The notes below the pieces were generated by a model. The model did not search any database, was not told where the DNA came from, and worked only from the letters and a program-made list of their open reading frames with translations. From Streptosporangium nondiastaticum (GTDB taxonomy: Bacteria; Actinomycetota; Actinomycetes; Streptomycetales; Streptomycetaceae): DNA of 64,000 bases. Each line of letters opens with the position of its first letter. The first letter of the stretch is position 1. Below are positions 26,377-35,541 of this stretch, one piece after another. The stretch covers positions 1 to 64,000 of the forward strand of contig NZ_PXWG01000003.1 of NCBI RefSeq assembly GCF_003011965.1, written 5' to 3'. Made by a program: the position numbers and the translations under genes.

Positions 26377-27147
26377 CTACTGCCGTGCGGGGCGCCGCGG
26401 GTGGCGGGTCAGCACGTAGCCGCCGATGGCCGCGAGCGCGCCGAGGACGGCGCCGCCGACGGTCCACGCCCAGCGGTCCGACCACCAGCTGCCGTTCCAG
26501 CCGTCCTCGGGCTCCCCGACGGCGGCGGCGTGCAGCGGTGCCACCTCGCCGCCCTCGGCGCGGGCGCCGCCCGCGTCCTTCGCCGTCGCCTCGACCTCCG
26601 CCTTCACGGGCAGGCCGTGGTCCCGGTCGGGGCCCTCGGTCAGCGTGAGGCGGATGTAGTACGCGCCGGGCAGCGGGTCGTTCGCCCAGCGCTCGGCCCA
26701 CGGGCGGACGGTCCGCAGCGTGCAGGTCAGGGTCACCGAGGCGTCCCGCTCGGAGGCCCGCTGCGTGGGCTCGCCGGAGGCGCAGGCCTGGCGGCGGCGC
26801 AGCCCGTCGTAGACGTCGATCTGCCAGACGGCGGCACCGTGCCGGGCGGACGCCTCCGGCAGGTTCACGGTGGCCTTCACCTGCGGCTGCTGCCCGGCGC
26901 CGGCCGGGAACTGCCAGTAGAGGTAGTCGCCGGTGGAGGCGTCGGCCGTGGCCTTCTGGCCCTGCTTGAGGACGGTGGCCGTGCGGAAGCCCGTGCCGGC
27001 CTCCGTGGGCGCGCTGTCCTCGGCGGCGGAGGCGCTCGGGCTCGGGGAGGCGGCAGCGGCGGCGCCGGCCGAGGTGAACAGTGCGGCGGCGGCGAGCAGT
27101 CCGGCCGCGGCCGCGCGGGCCGCGGGGGCCCTCAGGGGAAGCCTCAT
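26377..27147 (-). CDS. Secreted, C-terminally anchored protein of unknown function
   Basis: A 256-residue protein with a signal peptide (L-R-A-P-A-A-R-A-A-A-A-G-L-L-A-A-A-A-L-F), a Ser/Pro/Ala linker, a beta-rich extracellular domain of about 140 residues (Y-L-Y-W-Q-F-P-A-G-A-G-Q-Q-P-Q-V-K-A-T-V), and one C-terminal membrane helix followed by R-H-P-R-R-P-A-R-Q facing the cytoplasm. Two cysteines (A-C-A-S-G and L-T-C-T-L) may pair. ATG 27147 overlaps the stop of the VWA gene by one base (TGATG), so the two are coupled. No family was recognised with confidence. Confidence 0.75.
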   Translation of the reverse strand: MRLPLRAPAARAAAAGLLAAAALFTSAGAAAAASPSPSASAAEDSAPTEAGTGFRTATVLKQGQKATADASTGDYLYWQFPAGAGQQPQVKATVNLPEASARHGAAVWQIDVYDGLRRRQACASGEPTQRASERDASVTLTCTLRTVRPWAERWANDPLPGAYYIRLTLTEGPDRDHGLPVKAEVEATAKDAGGARAEGGEVAPLHAAAVGEPEDGWNGSWWSDRWAWTVGGAVLGALAAIGGYVLTRHPRRPARQ

Positions 27148-28418
27148 CAGTTCGCCCTCCACACCGTGACGCGCCAGCGGGAGACCCAGCCCCACACCAG
27201 CCCTGTGATCAGCCCGGTCAGGGCCAGGACGCCCAGCAGCACCCAGCCCCGGCCGAGGCCGAAGGCGGCCAGGTCGGAGGGGTCGTCCGGGGCGTCGGCG
27301 AGGTCCACGGCCAGCTCGACGGGCAGGCCCGGGTCGCGCTTGACGTTCGCGGGGGCCGAGAAGGAGCTGGAGACCTCCAGGCAGACGGTCCGCGGCTCCT
27401 TGCCCTTCTCGTCCTCGTCGCCGGACTGGCCGTTGGCGTAGCGCAGGCCGGACGAGACGACGTCCGTCCGCCCGCTGCCCGCCTCGGCGCCGCGGACGAG
27501 CTCTTGCCCGCCTTCGCTCACGGCGCGCACCAGCACGCCGTAGTCACGGTCGACGGCGCGGTCCGCGCCGATGCTCACCGACGTGCGCAGCTCCTGGCCC
27601 GGCTTCACCTTGACGCGGTACCAGCGGTGCTCGGAGAACGTCTCGCGGTCGGTCCACAGGCCGGCGCCGAGCTCGGGGGCCTTGGCGCAGGAGTCCGTGC
27701 CCTGGACGGGCTTCGGGGTCTCGACGGGCGTCTCGGACCGGCGCACGAGCTGCTTGATCCGGCCGGACAGCTCCTTGGTGTGCCGCACGGTGCTGTACGT
27801 GCCGCCGGTGGCCTCGGCGATGCAGCTGAGCTGCTCGCGCGTCTTGTCGTCCTGGGCCAGGCCCAGGGTGTCGATCGTCAGGTGCGTGCCCTTGGCCGCG
27901 AGTTCGCGGGCCACGTCGCACGGGTCCGGCTGGCCGCAGGAGTCCTCGCCGTCGGTGATGAGGACGATGCGGCGGGTGCCGCCGTCCGTGCCGAGGTCCT
28001 GGTCGGCGCCGCGCAGGGCGTAGCCGATGGGGGTCCAGCCGGTGGGCCGCAGCGTCGCGACGCGGGTCTTGGCCTCGGTGCGGTCGACGCGGCCGACGGG
28101 GTAGAGCTGCTTGCTGTCGCGGCAGCCGAGCTCCTTGTTGTCACCGCCGTAGTCGGCGCCGAGGGTGCGGATGCCGAGCCGCACGCCTTCCGGGACCGCG
28201 TCGATGACCTCGTTGAACGCCTGCTGTGCGGCCGCCATGCGGGTGCGGGTGCCGCCGTCCACGTCCTGGGCGCGCATCGAGCCGCTGACGTCCAGCACCA
28301 GCTCGACCTTCGGGGAGTCCTTCGGGGGGCCGTCGGCGGCGTTCGCCGGCGCGATCCCCCCGGCCAGGGCGGCGAGGAGGGCGCACGCGCCCGCTGCCAG
28401 CCGTTTTCTGATGATCAT
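27147..28418 (-). CDS. Membrane-anchored extracellular VWA-domain protein
   Basis: A 423-residue protein with signal peptide (residues 1-28), a von Willebrand A domain with intact MIDAS start D-V-S-G-S at 43-47 and the later T-P-I-G-Y-A-L and I-T-D-G-E-D-S elements, then a second beta-rich domain and a C-terminal membrane helix (L-L-G-V-L-A-L-T-G-L-I-T-G-L-V). The MIDAS metal site suggests adhesion or protein assembly outside the cell. The second half resembles its downstream neighbour in plan (F-S-E-H-R-W-Y-R-V-K-V-K-P-G-Q). ATG 28418 was chosen because it begins the signal peptide; a 21-codon upstream extension is rejected. Confidence 0.85.
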   Translation of the reverse strand: MIIRKRLAAGACALLAALAGGIAPANAADGPPKDSPKVELVLDVSGSMRAQDVDGGTRTRMAAAQQAFNEVIDAVPEGVRLGIRTLGADYGGDNKELGCRDSKQLYPVGRVDRTEAKTRVATLRPTGWTPIGYALRGADQDLGTDGGTRRIVLITDGEDSCGQPDPCDVARELAAKGTHLTIDTLGLAQDDKTREQLSCIAEATGGTYSTVRHTKELSGRIKQLVRRSETPVETPKPVQGTDSCAKAPELGAGLWTDRETFSEHRWYRVKVKPGQELRTSVSIGADRAVDRDYGVLVRAVSEGGQELVRGAEAGSGRTDVVSSGLRYANGQSGDEDEKGKEPRTVCLEVSSSFSAPANVKRDPGLPVELAVDLADAPDDPSDLAAFGLGRGWVLLGVLALTGLITGLVWGWVSRWRVTVWRAN

Positions 28419-28428
28419 CCAAACGATC

Positions 28429-28638
28429 CTACTGACCGCCGGAGGCCGAGATTCCTGGGGACGGCCGCCGCACCGGCTCACCGTGCGGATCGCCGTGCTC
28501 CTGACCGCCGTTCAGCAGCCCCCAGCCGAGGAGGGCGGCGACGGCGAGCGCGGTCCAGCCTCCGCCGCGCCCGCTGCGCGCGGGCGGCTTCGTACAGGCG
28601 CAGCCGGCGTGCCGGCAGCAGCAGGTGTGGTCGGTCAT
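28429..28638 (-). CDS. Small cysteine-rich single-span membrane protein
   Basis: A 69-residue protein with a strong ribosome site (GGAGG about 7 bases before ATG). The N-terminus M-T-D-H-T-C-C-C-R-H-A-G-C-A-C packs five cysteines and two histidines into 15 residues, suited to metal binding. A single hydrophobic helix (W-T-A-L-A-V-A-A-L-L-G-W-G-L-L) follows, then a polar tail. It ends 10 bases before the VWA start, so it probably leads that operon. No family recognised. Confidence 0.65.
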   Translation of the reverse strand: MTDHTCCCRHAGCACTKPPARSGRGGGWTALAVAALLGWGLLNGGQEHGDPHGEPVRRPSPGISASGGQ

Positions 28639-28662
28639 CGGGCCCTCCGCCCCTCGGTCCGG

Positions 28663-28695
28663 CCGGTGCCCCCTCCCCCCGCGCGGGGGCACCGG
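28663..28695 (-). terminator. Hairpin terminator after the Crp/Fnr gene
   Basis: CCGGTGCCCCC at 28663-28673 pairs perfectly with GGGGGCACCGG at 28685-28695. It lies 69 bases after the Crp/Fnr stop and before the cysteine-rich gene, separating the cobN-crp transcript from the VWA unit. Confidence 0.75.
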
Positions 28696-28763
28696 TACGG
28701 TCAAGGCTCGGCGCTGCGGCCGGGAAGGAGTGCACCGCGCGTGCACAGCACGAGTGGCGCGCG

Positions 28764-29474
28764 TCACACGTTCCGGGGACCGCTGCGGGCGAACGCGCGC
28801 AGCCCGGCCAGGTCGTGGACGACGACGCACCCGCGTCCCGCGCCGACGACGCCGTCGCCGATCTCGCGCAGCCGGGCGCTGACGGTGTTGCGGGAAACGC
28901 CCAAGTACTGGGCGAGCTCGGACCTGGTGACGGCCAGTTCGACGCCGGGACCGGCGGTGTCCCCGCCCATGGCGGCCACGAGCGCGAGCAGCGCCTGCGC
29001 GACCCGCTCGCAGGAGCCGCCGCGGCCGGCCCGCGCGCGGTCGGACTCCCCGAGCCGGATGAGGGCGTGCTCGTGCAGGACCGGCGACAGCCCGTGCCGC
29101 TCGACGAACCGCCGGAAGCGGTCCTTCTCCACCACGGCGACCTCGCAGGCGGAGATGGCCTCGACCGTGGCCAGCCGGGCCGCACCGCTCCGGGCGACCG
29201 CGGCTTCGCCGACCACGTCGCCCGCGCCGCGGAACGCCAGCACGCGCACCGTGCCGTCCCGCTCCGCGTAGGTCACCTTGACGACCCCGCAGGCCAGGGC
29301 GAGCGCGTGCGTGCCGGGGTCGCCCTGCCGCAGCAGCACGTCCCCGGCGCGGTGCGCGCGCCTGCGGCCCTCCGCGAGCAGCGCCCCCCACAAGGGGGCG
29401 CCGATCAGGCCGGCGAGGGTCACGCCCAGGGCATGCCCGGGCGGTTCCTCCGCCGCGTACGACCGTCCGCCCAT
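28764..29474 (-). CDS. Crp/Fnr-family transcription regulator
   Basis: A 236-residue regulator with an N-terminal cyclic-nucleotide-binding-like beta barrel (L-L-R-Q-G-D-P-G-T-H-A-L-A-L near 48-61, then G-D-V-V-G-E-A-A-V near 84-92) and a C-terminal winged helix (L-A-Q-Y-L-G-V-S-R-N-T-V-S-A-R-L-R-E-I). No N-terminal Fnr-type cysteine cluster is present, so it is not an iron-sulfur Fnr. The effector is unknown. It starts 10 bases after cobN on the same strand and may be co-transcribed under the cobalamin riboswitch. Confidence 0.88.
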   Translation of the reverse strand: MGGRSYAAEEPPGHALGVTLAGLIGAPLWGALLAEGRRRAHRAGDVLLRQGDPGTHALALACGVVKVTYAERDGTVRVLAFRGAGDVVGEAAVARSGAARLATVEAISACEVAVVEKDRFRRFVERHGLSPVLHEHALIRLGESDRARAGRGGSCERVAQALLALVAAMGGDTAGPGVELAVTRSELAQYLGVSRNTVSARLREIGDGVVGAGRGCVVVHDLAGLRAFARSGPRNV

Positions 29475-29484
29475 GGGGCAGACC

Positions 29485-32400
29485 CTAGCCCTCCGTCCCC
29501 TCCTCCAGGGATCCCTCGGTCTCCAGGAAGACCTGCCGCAGCGCTTCGAGCGTCTCCGCGTCGGGCTTGGCCCACATGCCGCGGCTCTCCGCCTCCAGGA
29601 GGCGCTCGGAGATGCCGTGCAGGGCCCAGGGGTTGGCCTCCTGCAGGAAGGCGCGGTTCTCCGGGTCCAGCACGTAGGTCTGGGCGAGCTTGTCGTACAT
29701 CCAGTCCGCGACGACGCCGGTCGTGGCGTCGTAGCCGAACAAGTAGTCCACCGTGGCGGCGAGTTCGAACGCGCCCTTGTAGCCGTGGCGGCGCATGGCC
29801 TCGATCCAGCGCGGGTTGACCACGCGGGCGCGGAAGACGCGGGAGGTCTCCTCGACGAGGGTGCGGGTGCGGATCGTCTCGGGGCGGGTGGAGTCGCCGA
29901 TGTACGCCTCCGGGGCCCTGCCCCGCAGCGCCTTGACCGTGGCGACCATGCCGCCGTGGTACTGGAAGTAGTCGTCGGAGTCGGCGATGTCGTGCTCGCG
30001 GGTGTCCGTGTTCTTGGCCGCGACCGCGATGCGCTTGTACGCCGTCTCCATCTCCTCGCGGGCCGGGCGGCCTTCGAGGCCGCGGCCGTAGGCGTAGCCG
30101 CCCCAGACCGTGTAGACCTCGGCGAGGTCGGCGTCGGTGCGCCAGTCGCGGCTGTCGATCAGCTGGAGCAGGCCGGCGCCGTACGTGCCCGGGCGGGAGC
30201 CGAAGATGCGGGTGGTGGCGCGGCGCTCGTCGCCGTGCGCGGCGAGGTCGGCCTGGGCGTGGGCGCGGACGTAGTTGCCCTCCGGGGCCTCGTCCAGGGA
30301 GGCCACGAGCCGGACCGCGTCGTCCAGGAGGCCGATCACGTGCGGGAAGGCGTCGCGGAAGAAGCCGCTGATGCGGAGGGTGACGTCGATGCGGGGGCGG
30401 CCGAGCTCCTCCGGGGAGACGGCCTCCAGGCCCGTCACGCGGCGCGACGCCTCGTCCCACACGGGGCGGACGCCCAGCAGGGCGAGGGCCTCCGCCACGT
30501 CGTCGCCCGCCGTGCGCATCGCGCTCGTGCCCCACAGGGACAGACCGACCGACTGCGGCCACTCGCCGTTGTCCGTGCGGTAGCGCTCCAGGAGGGAGTC
30601 CGCGAGGGCCTGGCCGGTCTCCCACGCGAGGCGGCTGGGGACGGCCTTGGGGTCGACGGAGTAGAAGTTGCGGCCGGTCGGGAGGACGTTGACGAGACCG
30701 CGGAGCGGCGAGCCGGACGGGCCGGCGGGGACGAAGCGGCCGGCCAGGGCCTTCACGGCGTTGTCAAGCTCGCTCGTCGTCCCCGCGAGGCGGGGGACCA
30801 CTTCGCGTGCCGCGAAGTCCAGGACGGCCTCGACGGGGTCGGGGACAGCCATGTCGGTGCCCCGCACCAGGGGCTGTGCCCACCCGTCCCGCCCCGCGGG
30901 ACGATTGCCCACAGTGGCCGAGACGGCTGCCGGGTCCCAGCCGGCCGCTTCCATGGCCTCCACCAAAGCGCGGGCCTCGGCTTCCGCCCGGTCCGCCGTC
31001 ATCCGCGTCGCGGCCGACTCGTCCAGGCCGAGGGCCTCTCGCAGGCCCGGCAGCGCCGTTTTGCCGCCCCAGATCTGACGGGCTCGCAGAATCGCCAGGA
31101 CCAGGTTCACGCGATCGGCGCCCACCGGGGCGGAGCCCAGGACGTGCAGGCCGTCGCGGATCTGCGCGTCCTTGACCTCGCACAGCCAGCCGTCGACGTG
31201 CAGCAGGAAGTCGTCGAAGCCGTCGTCGTCCGGGCGCTCGTCCATGCCGAGGTCGTGGTCGAGCCTGGCGGCCTGGATGAGGGTCCAGATCTGGGCGCGG
31301 ATCGCCGGCAGCTTGGCCGGGTCCATCGCGGAGATCTGCGCGTACTCGTCGAGGAGCTGTTCGAGGCGCGTGATGTCGCCGTACGACTCGGCACGGGCCA
31401 TCGGCGGCACGAGGTGGTCGACGAGCGTGGCGTGGGCGCGGCGCTTGGCCTGCGTGCCCTCGCCCGGGTCGTTGACGAGGAAGGGGTAGACGAGCGGGAG
31501 GTCGCCGAGCGCGGCGTCGGGGCCGCAGGCGGCGGACAGGCCGGCGTTCTTGCCGGGCAGCCACTCCAGGTTGCCGTGCTTGCCGAGGTGCACCATGGCG
31601 TCGGCGCCGAAGCCGCCGTCCTCGCGGGCGGCCGCGATCCAGCGGTACGCGGCGAGGTAGTGGTGCGAGGGCGGCAGGTCGGGGTCGTGGTAGATGGCGA
31701 TGGGGTTCTCGCCGAAGCCGCGCGGCGGCTGGATGAGGATCAGCAGGTTGCCGCGGCGCAGGGCGGCCAGGACGATGTCGCCCTCGGGGTTGCGGCTGCG
31801 GTCGAGGAACATCTCGCCGGGCGCCGGGCCCCAGTGCTCCTCGACGGACTCGCGCAGCTCCTGCGGCAGCCGTGCGTACCAGCGCTTGTAGTCGGCGGCC
31901 GGGATGCGGACGGGGTTGCGGGCGAGCTGCTCCTCGGTGAGCCAGTCCTGGTCGTGGCCGCCGGCCTCGATGAGGGCGTAGATGAGCTCGTCGCCGTCGC
32001 CGGACTCCAGGCCGGGCACGGCTTCGTCGCCGAAGTCGTAGCCCTCTTCGCGCAGTCGGCGCAGGAGCGCGACGGCGCTGGCGGGGGTGTCGAGGCCGAC
32101 GGCGTTACCGATGCGGGAGTGCTTGGTGGGGTACGCGGAGAGGACGAGCGCGATCCGCTTCTCGGCGGCGGGGACGTGGCGCAGCCGGGCGTGGCGGACG
32201 GCGATGCCGGCGACGCGGGCGGCGCGCTCGGGGTCGGCGACGTAGGCGGGCAGGCCGTCCTCGTCGACCTCCTTGAAGGAGAACGGGACGGTGATGATGC
32301 GGCCGTCGAACTCGGGCACGGCGACCTGGGTGGCGGCGTCGAGCGGCGAGAGGCCCTCGTCGTTCTCCTCCCAGGCGCTGCGCGGGCCGGTCAGGCACAG

Positions 32401-33156
32401 GGCCTGCAGGATCGGCACGTCGAGGGCGGCCAGCGCGCCGGCGTCCCAGGACTCGTCGTCGCCGCCGGCGGAGGCCTCGGCGGGCTTGGTGCCACCCGCG
32501 GCGAGCACGGTGGTGACGACGGCGTCGGCGCCGCGCAGGGCGTCGATCAGCTCGGGCTCGGGGGCCCGCAGCGAGGCCACGTACAGCGGCAGGGCACGGC
32601 CCCCGGCGTCCTCGATCGCGCCGCACAGGGCCTCGACGAACGCGGTGTTGCCGCTCATGTGGTGGGCGCGGTAGTAGAGCACCGCGACGAGCGGGCCGCT
32701 CGCGCCGGGCCGGGGGGTGCGGTCCAGCTCGCCCCAGGCGGGGGCGGCGGCCGGGGGCTCGAAGCCGTGGCCGGTGAGGAGCACGGTGTCGGAGAGGAAG
32801 CGGGCCAGCTGTTCGAGGTTGGCCGGGCCGCCGTGGGCGAGGTAGGCGTGGGCCTCGGCGGCGATGCCGACGGGGACGGTGGACGCCTCCATCAGCTGGG
32901 CGTCGGGCGCCTGTTCGCCGGTCAGCACGACCACGGGGCGGTCGCCGGCGAGCAGCAGGTCCAGGCCCTCCTGCCAGGCGCGGATGCCGCCGAGGAGGCG
33001 GACGACGACGAGGTCGGTGCCCTCCAGGAGCTCCGGGAGGTCGTCGAGGGCGAGCCGGGCCGGGTTGGCGAGCCGGTACGTGACCGGGCCCCCGTGAGCA
33101 GCAGCCGCGCGGGCGCTGAGCAGGTCGGTGTCGGACGTCGACAGGAGAAGGATCAC
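29485..33156 (-). CDS. cobN: CobN, cobaltochelatase large subunit
   Basis: A 1223-residue ATP-dependent cobaltochelatase subunit that inserts cobalt into hydrogenobyrinic acid a,c-diamide with the AAA+ partners CobS/CobT or ChlI/ChlD-like proteins. The CobN/BchH signatures H-L-G-K-H-G-N-L-E-W-L-P-G-K and N-D-P-G-E-G-T-Q-A-K-R-R lie near 522-560. Length is within the family range. GTG 33156 follows GGGGAG and begins the domain, whereas the longer open frame would run through the riboswitch. The chelatase partners are not in this window. Feedback by B12 through the leader riboswitch is expected. Confidence 0.95.
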   Translation of the reverse strand: MILLLSTSDTDLLSARAAAAHGGPVTYRLANPARLALDDLPELLEGTDLVVVRLLGGIRAWQEGLDLLLAGDRPVVVLTGEQAPDAQLMEASTVPVGIAAEAHAYLAHGGPANLEQLARFLSDTVLLTGHGFEPPAAAPAWGELDRTPRPGASGPLVAVLYYRAHHMSGNTAFVEALCGAIEDAGGRALPLYVASLRAPEPELIDALRGADAVVTTVLAAGGTKPAEASAGGDDESWDAGALAALDVPILQALCLTGPRSAWEENDEGLSPLDAATQVAVPEFDGRIITVPFSFKEVDEDGLPAYVADPERAARVAGIAVRHARLRHVPAAEKRIALVLSAYPTKHSRIGNAVGLDTPASAVALLRRLREEGYDFGDEAVPGLESGDGDELIYALIEAGGHDQDWLTEEQLARNPVRIPAADYKRWYARLPQELRESVEEHWGPAPGEMFLDRSRNPEGDIVLAALRRGNLLILIQPPRGFGENPIAIYHDPDLPPSHHYLAAYRWIAAAREDGGFGADAMVHLGKHGNLEWLPGKNAGLSAACGPDAALGDLPLVYPFLVNDPGEGTQAKRRAHATLVDHLVPPMARAESYGDITRLEQLLDEYAQISAMDPAKLPAIRAQIWTLIQAARLDHDLGMDERPDDDGFDDFLLHVDGWLCEVKDAQIRDGLHVLGSAPVGADRVNLVLAILRARQIWGGKTALPGLREALGLDESAATRMTADRAEAEARALVEAMEAAGWDPAAVSATVGNRPAGRDGWAQPLVRGTDMAVPDPVEAVLDFAAREVVPRLAGTTSELDNAVKALAGRFVPAGPSGSPLRGLVNVLPTGRNFYSVDPKAVPSRLAWETGQALADSLLERYRTDNGEWPQSVGLSLWGTSAMRTAGDDVAEALALLGVRPVWDEASRRVTGLEAVSPEELGRPRIDVTLRISGFFRDAFPHVIGLLDDAVRLVASLDEAPEGNYVRAHAQADLAAHGDERRATTRIFGSRPGTYGAGLLQLIDSRDWRTDADLAEVYTVWGGYAYGRGLEGRPAREEMETAYKRIAVAAKNTDTREHDIADSDDYFQYHGGMVATVKALRGRAPEAYIGDSTRPETIRTRTLVEETSRVFRARVVNPRWIEAMRRHGYKGAFELAATVDYLFGYDATTGVVADWMYDKLAQTYVLDPENRAFLQEANPWALHGISERLLEAESRGMWAKPDAETLEALRQVFLETEGSLEEGTEG

Positions 33157-33254
33157 GCGGCGCTCCCCAGGGCATCGTGGGTCGCCCGGGATGCCCGGCA
33201 CCGGAATGTGCGCATGCGGCGGCAAGCCTTCCTCGGGGTCCGCGCCCCGGGCGG

Positions 33255-33365
33255 TTGGAGGACGGCGGGAGTTCCTGACTCGCCCGGCGCGAGGGCCGGG
33301 CTCACAGTGGCGGGACCGTGCCGGAGTCTCACCGGCTTCCTCCCCTGTCGCCGTCGCTGGCGTTT
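33255..33365 (-). promoter_or_regulatory. Cobalamin riboswitch in the cobN leader
   Basis: On the minus strand the conserved series GGGGAGGAAGCCGGTGAGAC, then CCCGCCACTGTGAGCCCGG, then the B12 box AGTCAGGAACTCCCGCC (complement 33263-33279) is present in order. The 3' part continues for about 100 bases to the cobN start. A -10-like TACTAT (complement 33410-33415) lies upstream. Confidence 0.92.
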
Positions 33366-33374
33366 GGCGGAGCG

Positions 33375-33393
33375 GCGCTCGCGGAGCGAGCGC
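33375..33393. promoter_or_regulatory. Perfect inverted repeat between cobN and cobG promoters
   Basis: GCGCTCGC-GGA-GCGAGCGC, 8-base arms, lies 5' of the cobN riboswitch and about 110 bases before cobG. It could be an operator for the divergent pair or simply a leader hairpin of the cobN RNA. Confidence 0.4.
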
Positions 33394-33502
33394 TGTTCCA
33401 CCGTGGAGCATAGTAAAGCCCAGGCAGGCGGCGGTGCGGGAGTGTCCGGGGCGTGCGGCAGGCGGCCGTGCGCCGGGCAGGGGCGTCGGTATGCTCGCGG
33501 CC

Positions 33503-34894
33503 ATGTCCACCACCCCCGCACCTCCCCCGGACCGGGCCGCCGCCACTGCCGGCACGCCCTCCGCGGGGCCCGTCCGCGAGCGGGGCGACGCCTGCCCCGG
33601 CGCGCTGCGGCTGCACGCCGCGGACGACGGGACGCTGGCCCGGATCCGGCTGCCCGGCGGTGTTTTGACGTCCCGTCAGGCGAGCTTGCTGGCCGGCCTG
33701 GCGGAGACCCTGGGCGACGGGCACCTCGATCTGACCTCGCGCGGCAACGTCCAGCTGCGGGGTCTGCCCGCCGATTGCGGCGGCCTGCTCGCCGAGCGGC
33801 TGCGGCTGCGCGGCCTGCTGCCGTCGGACCGGCACGACCGGATCCGCAATGTGGCGGCCTCGCCGCTGTGCGGCCTGGACGGCTTTTCTCCTGATTCCGC
33901 TTCGGGTTCGGAGAGGGCGCCGGCCGATGTCCAGGCATGGGCCCGTGAACTGGACGGACTGCTCTGCGCCGACGACGGCGCCGAGGCCCTCACGGACCTC
34001 TCCGGAAGGTTCCTCTTCGGACTGGATGACGGGCGGGGCGACATCGTGGCCCTGCGGCCCGATGTGACATTGATCGCAAGCGGCGCCGGGCGGGCCGGCC
34101 TGTGCTTCGGCACCACCGGGCCCGGCCTGCGCGTCGCCGCCGCGGACGCCCCGCGCGCGGCCGTCCTGGCGGCGGCCGAGTTCCTGGCGGTGCGGGAGGC
34201 CTCCGGCAGCACGGCGTGGCGCGTACGAGAGCTGGCGCCCGGAGCGCGGCCGACCGCCGCGCGGCTCGCGGAGCGGCTCACGGAGGCGGGCATCGCCTCC
34301 ACTCCGCTGCCCGGCCTCCGGCTCCCTCTCGGCGAACCGCCCGTACCGGGCGTCGTCACCGGCCCCGACGGCACCAGCGCCCTGTCCGTGACGGCACCCC
34401 TGGGCCGGCTGACCGCCGCTCAATGGCGGCTCGCCGTCCGCATGGCCACCAAGGAGGGGGAGCAGACGATCCGGGTCACCCCCTGGCGCGGCCTCGTCCT
34501 CCCCGGCTTCCCCGCGGAGGAGGCCCCCCGCCTGCTGGCGGACCTCGCGGACAGCGGGTTCGTCACCTCCGCGGAATCCGCCTGGCACCGCGCGGGCGCG
34601 TGCGCCGGGCGGCCCGGATGCGCCAAGTCCCTCGCCGACGTGCGGGCGGACGCGGCGGCCTGCCTCGCGAGCGGGCAGGCTGCTGGTGCGACGGCGCTCC
34701 CGGTCTACTGGTCCGGGTGCGAGCGGCGCTGCGGGCACCCCGGGGGCGGCCCGTGGGTCGACGTCCTGGCGACGGGCGACGGCTACCGGGTGACGGTGCG
34801 GGACGAGAGCGGCGGCCGGCAGGGCGCCGGGCCCCGGACAGTGACGACGGCAGGACTCGCCGGCGCGGTGGCGGCGGCACGTACCACGACATGA
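33503..34894 (+). CDS. cobG: CobG, precorrin-3B synthase
   Basis: A 463-residue member of the nitrite/sulfite reductase-like fold that uses O2 to form precorrin-3B, the hallmark step of the aerobic corrin pathway. The cluster-ligating cysteines are Cys367/Cys373 in G-A-C-A-G-R-P-G-C and Cys406/Cys410 in [10 protein letters not shown]. An early [11 protein letters not shown] segment is the ferredoxin-like half-domain signature. ATG 33503 was used; an ATG at 33491 is possible. The gene has no riboswitch of its own on this strand. Its stop overlaps cobH (ATGA). Confidence 0.93.
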   Translation: MSTTPAPPPDRAAATAGTPSAGPVRERGDACPGALRLHAADDGTLARIRLPGGVLTSRQASLLAGLAETLGDGHLDLTSRGNVQLRGLPADCGGLLAERLRLRGLLPSDRHDRIRNVAASPLCGLDGFSPDSASGSERAPADVQAWARELDGLLCADDGAEALTDLSGRFLFGLDDGRGDIVALRPDVTLIASGAGRAGLCFGTTGPGLRVAAADAPRAAVLAAAEFLAVREASGSTAWRVRELAPGARPTAARLAERLTEAGIASTPLPGLRLPLGEPPVPGVVTGPDGTSALSVTAPLGRLTAAQWRLAVRMATKEGEQTIRVTPWRGLVLPGFPAEEAPRLLADLADSGFVTSAESAWHRAGACAGRPGCAKSLADVRADAAACLASGQAAGATALPVYWSGCERRCGHPGGGPWVDVLATGDGYRVTVRDESGGRQGAGPRTVTTAGLAGAVAAARTTT

Positions 34895-35541
34895 ACGAGG
34901 ACAACGAGGCCACAGTGTTCGACTACGACAAGGACGGCGCGTCCATCTACCGCCAGTCCTTCGCCACCATCCGCGCCGAGGCGGACCTCGGCGGGCTGCC
35001 GCCCGACGTCGGCCGGGTCGCGGTGCGCATGATCCACGCCTGCGGGATGACGGACCTCGTCAAGGACCTCGCCTACTCCCCCGGCGTCGTCGCGAAGGCG
35101 CGCGCCGCGCTCCTCGCCGGGGCGCCGGTCCTGTGCGACGCGAACATGGTCGCCAGCGGCGTCACCCGCAAGCGCCTGCCCGCGGACAACGAGGTGCTGT
35201 GCACCCTCGCCGACCCGGCGGTGCCCGAGCTGGCGCAGCGCATGGGCACGACCCGCAGCGCCGCGGCCCTGGAGCTGTGGCGCGACAAGCTGGACGGCGC
35301 CGTCGTGGCGGTCGGCAACGCGCCCACCGCGCTCTTCCGGCTGCTGGAGATGGTGGCCGAGGGCGCGCCCCGGCCGGCCGCCGTGCTCGGCATCCCGGTC
35401 GGCTTCATAGGCGCCGCCGAGTCCAAGGACGCCCTGGCCGGCAGCCCGCTGGGGCTGGAGTACCTGGTGGTGCGGGGGCGGCGCGGCGGCAGTGCCATGG
35501 CCGCGGCCGCGATCAACGCGATAGCGAGCGAGGAAGAGTGA
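34891..35541 (+). CDS. cobH: CobH/CbiC, precorrin-8X methylmutase
   Basis: A 216-residue enzyme that moves the C11 methyl to C12 to give hydrogenobyrinic acid. The active-site region [10 protein letters not shown] near 47-56 carries the catalytic histidine. D-A-N-M-V-A-S-G-V near 83-91 and G-N-A-P-T-A-L are also family features. Start and stop overlap both neighbours (ATGA with cobG, GTGA with cobIJ), so the three genes are translationally coupled. Confidence 0.95.
   Translation: MNEDNEATVFDYDKDGASIYRQSFATIRAEADLGGLPPDVGRVAVRMIHACGMTDLVKDLAYSPGVVAKARAALLAGAPVLCDANMVASGVTRKRLPADNEVLCTLADPAVPELAQRMGTTRSAAALELWRDKLDGAVVAVGNAPTALFRLLEMVAEGAPRPAAVLGIPVGFIGAAESKDALAGSPLGLEYLVVRGRRGGSAMAAAAINAIASEEE

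Noticed and set aside
28663..28720. GGGGCACCGGTACGG considered as another repeat copy
   Set aside because: The first box is part of a perfect terminator stem, and the second box does not match.
29485..33555. Longer CobN start at 33555
   Set aside because: The extra 133 codons run through the cobalamin riboswitch and the inverted repeat and have no similarity to CobN.
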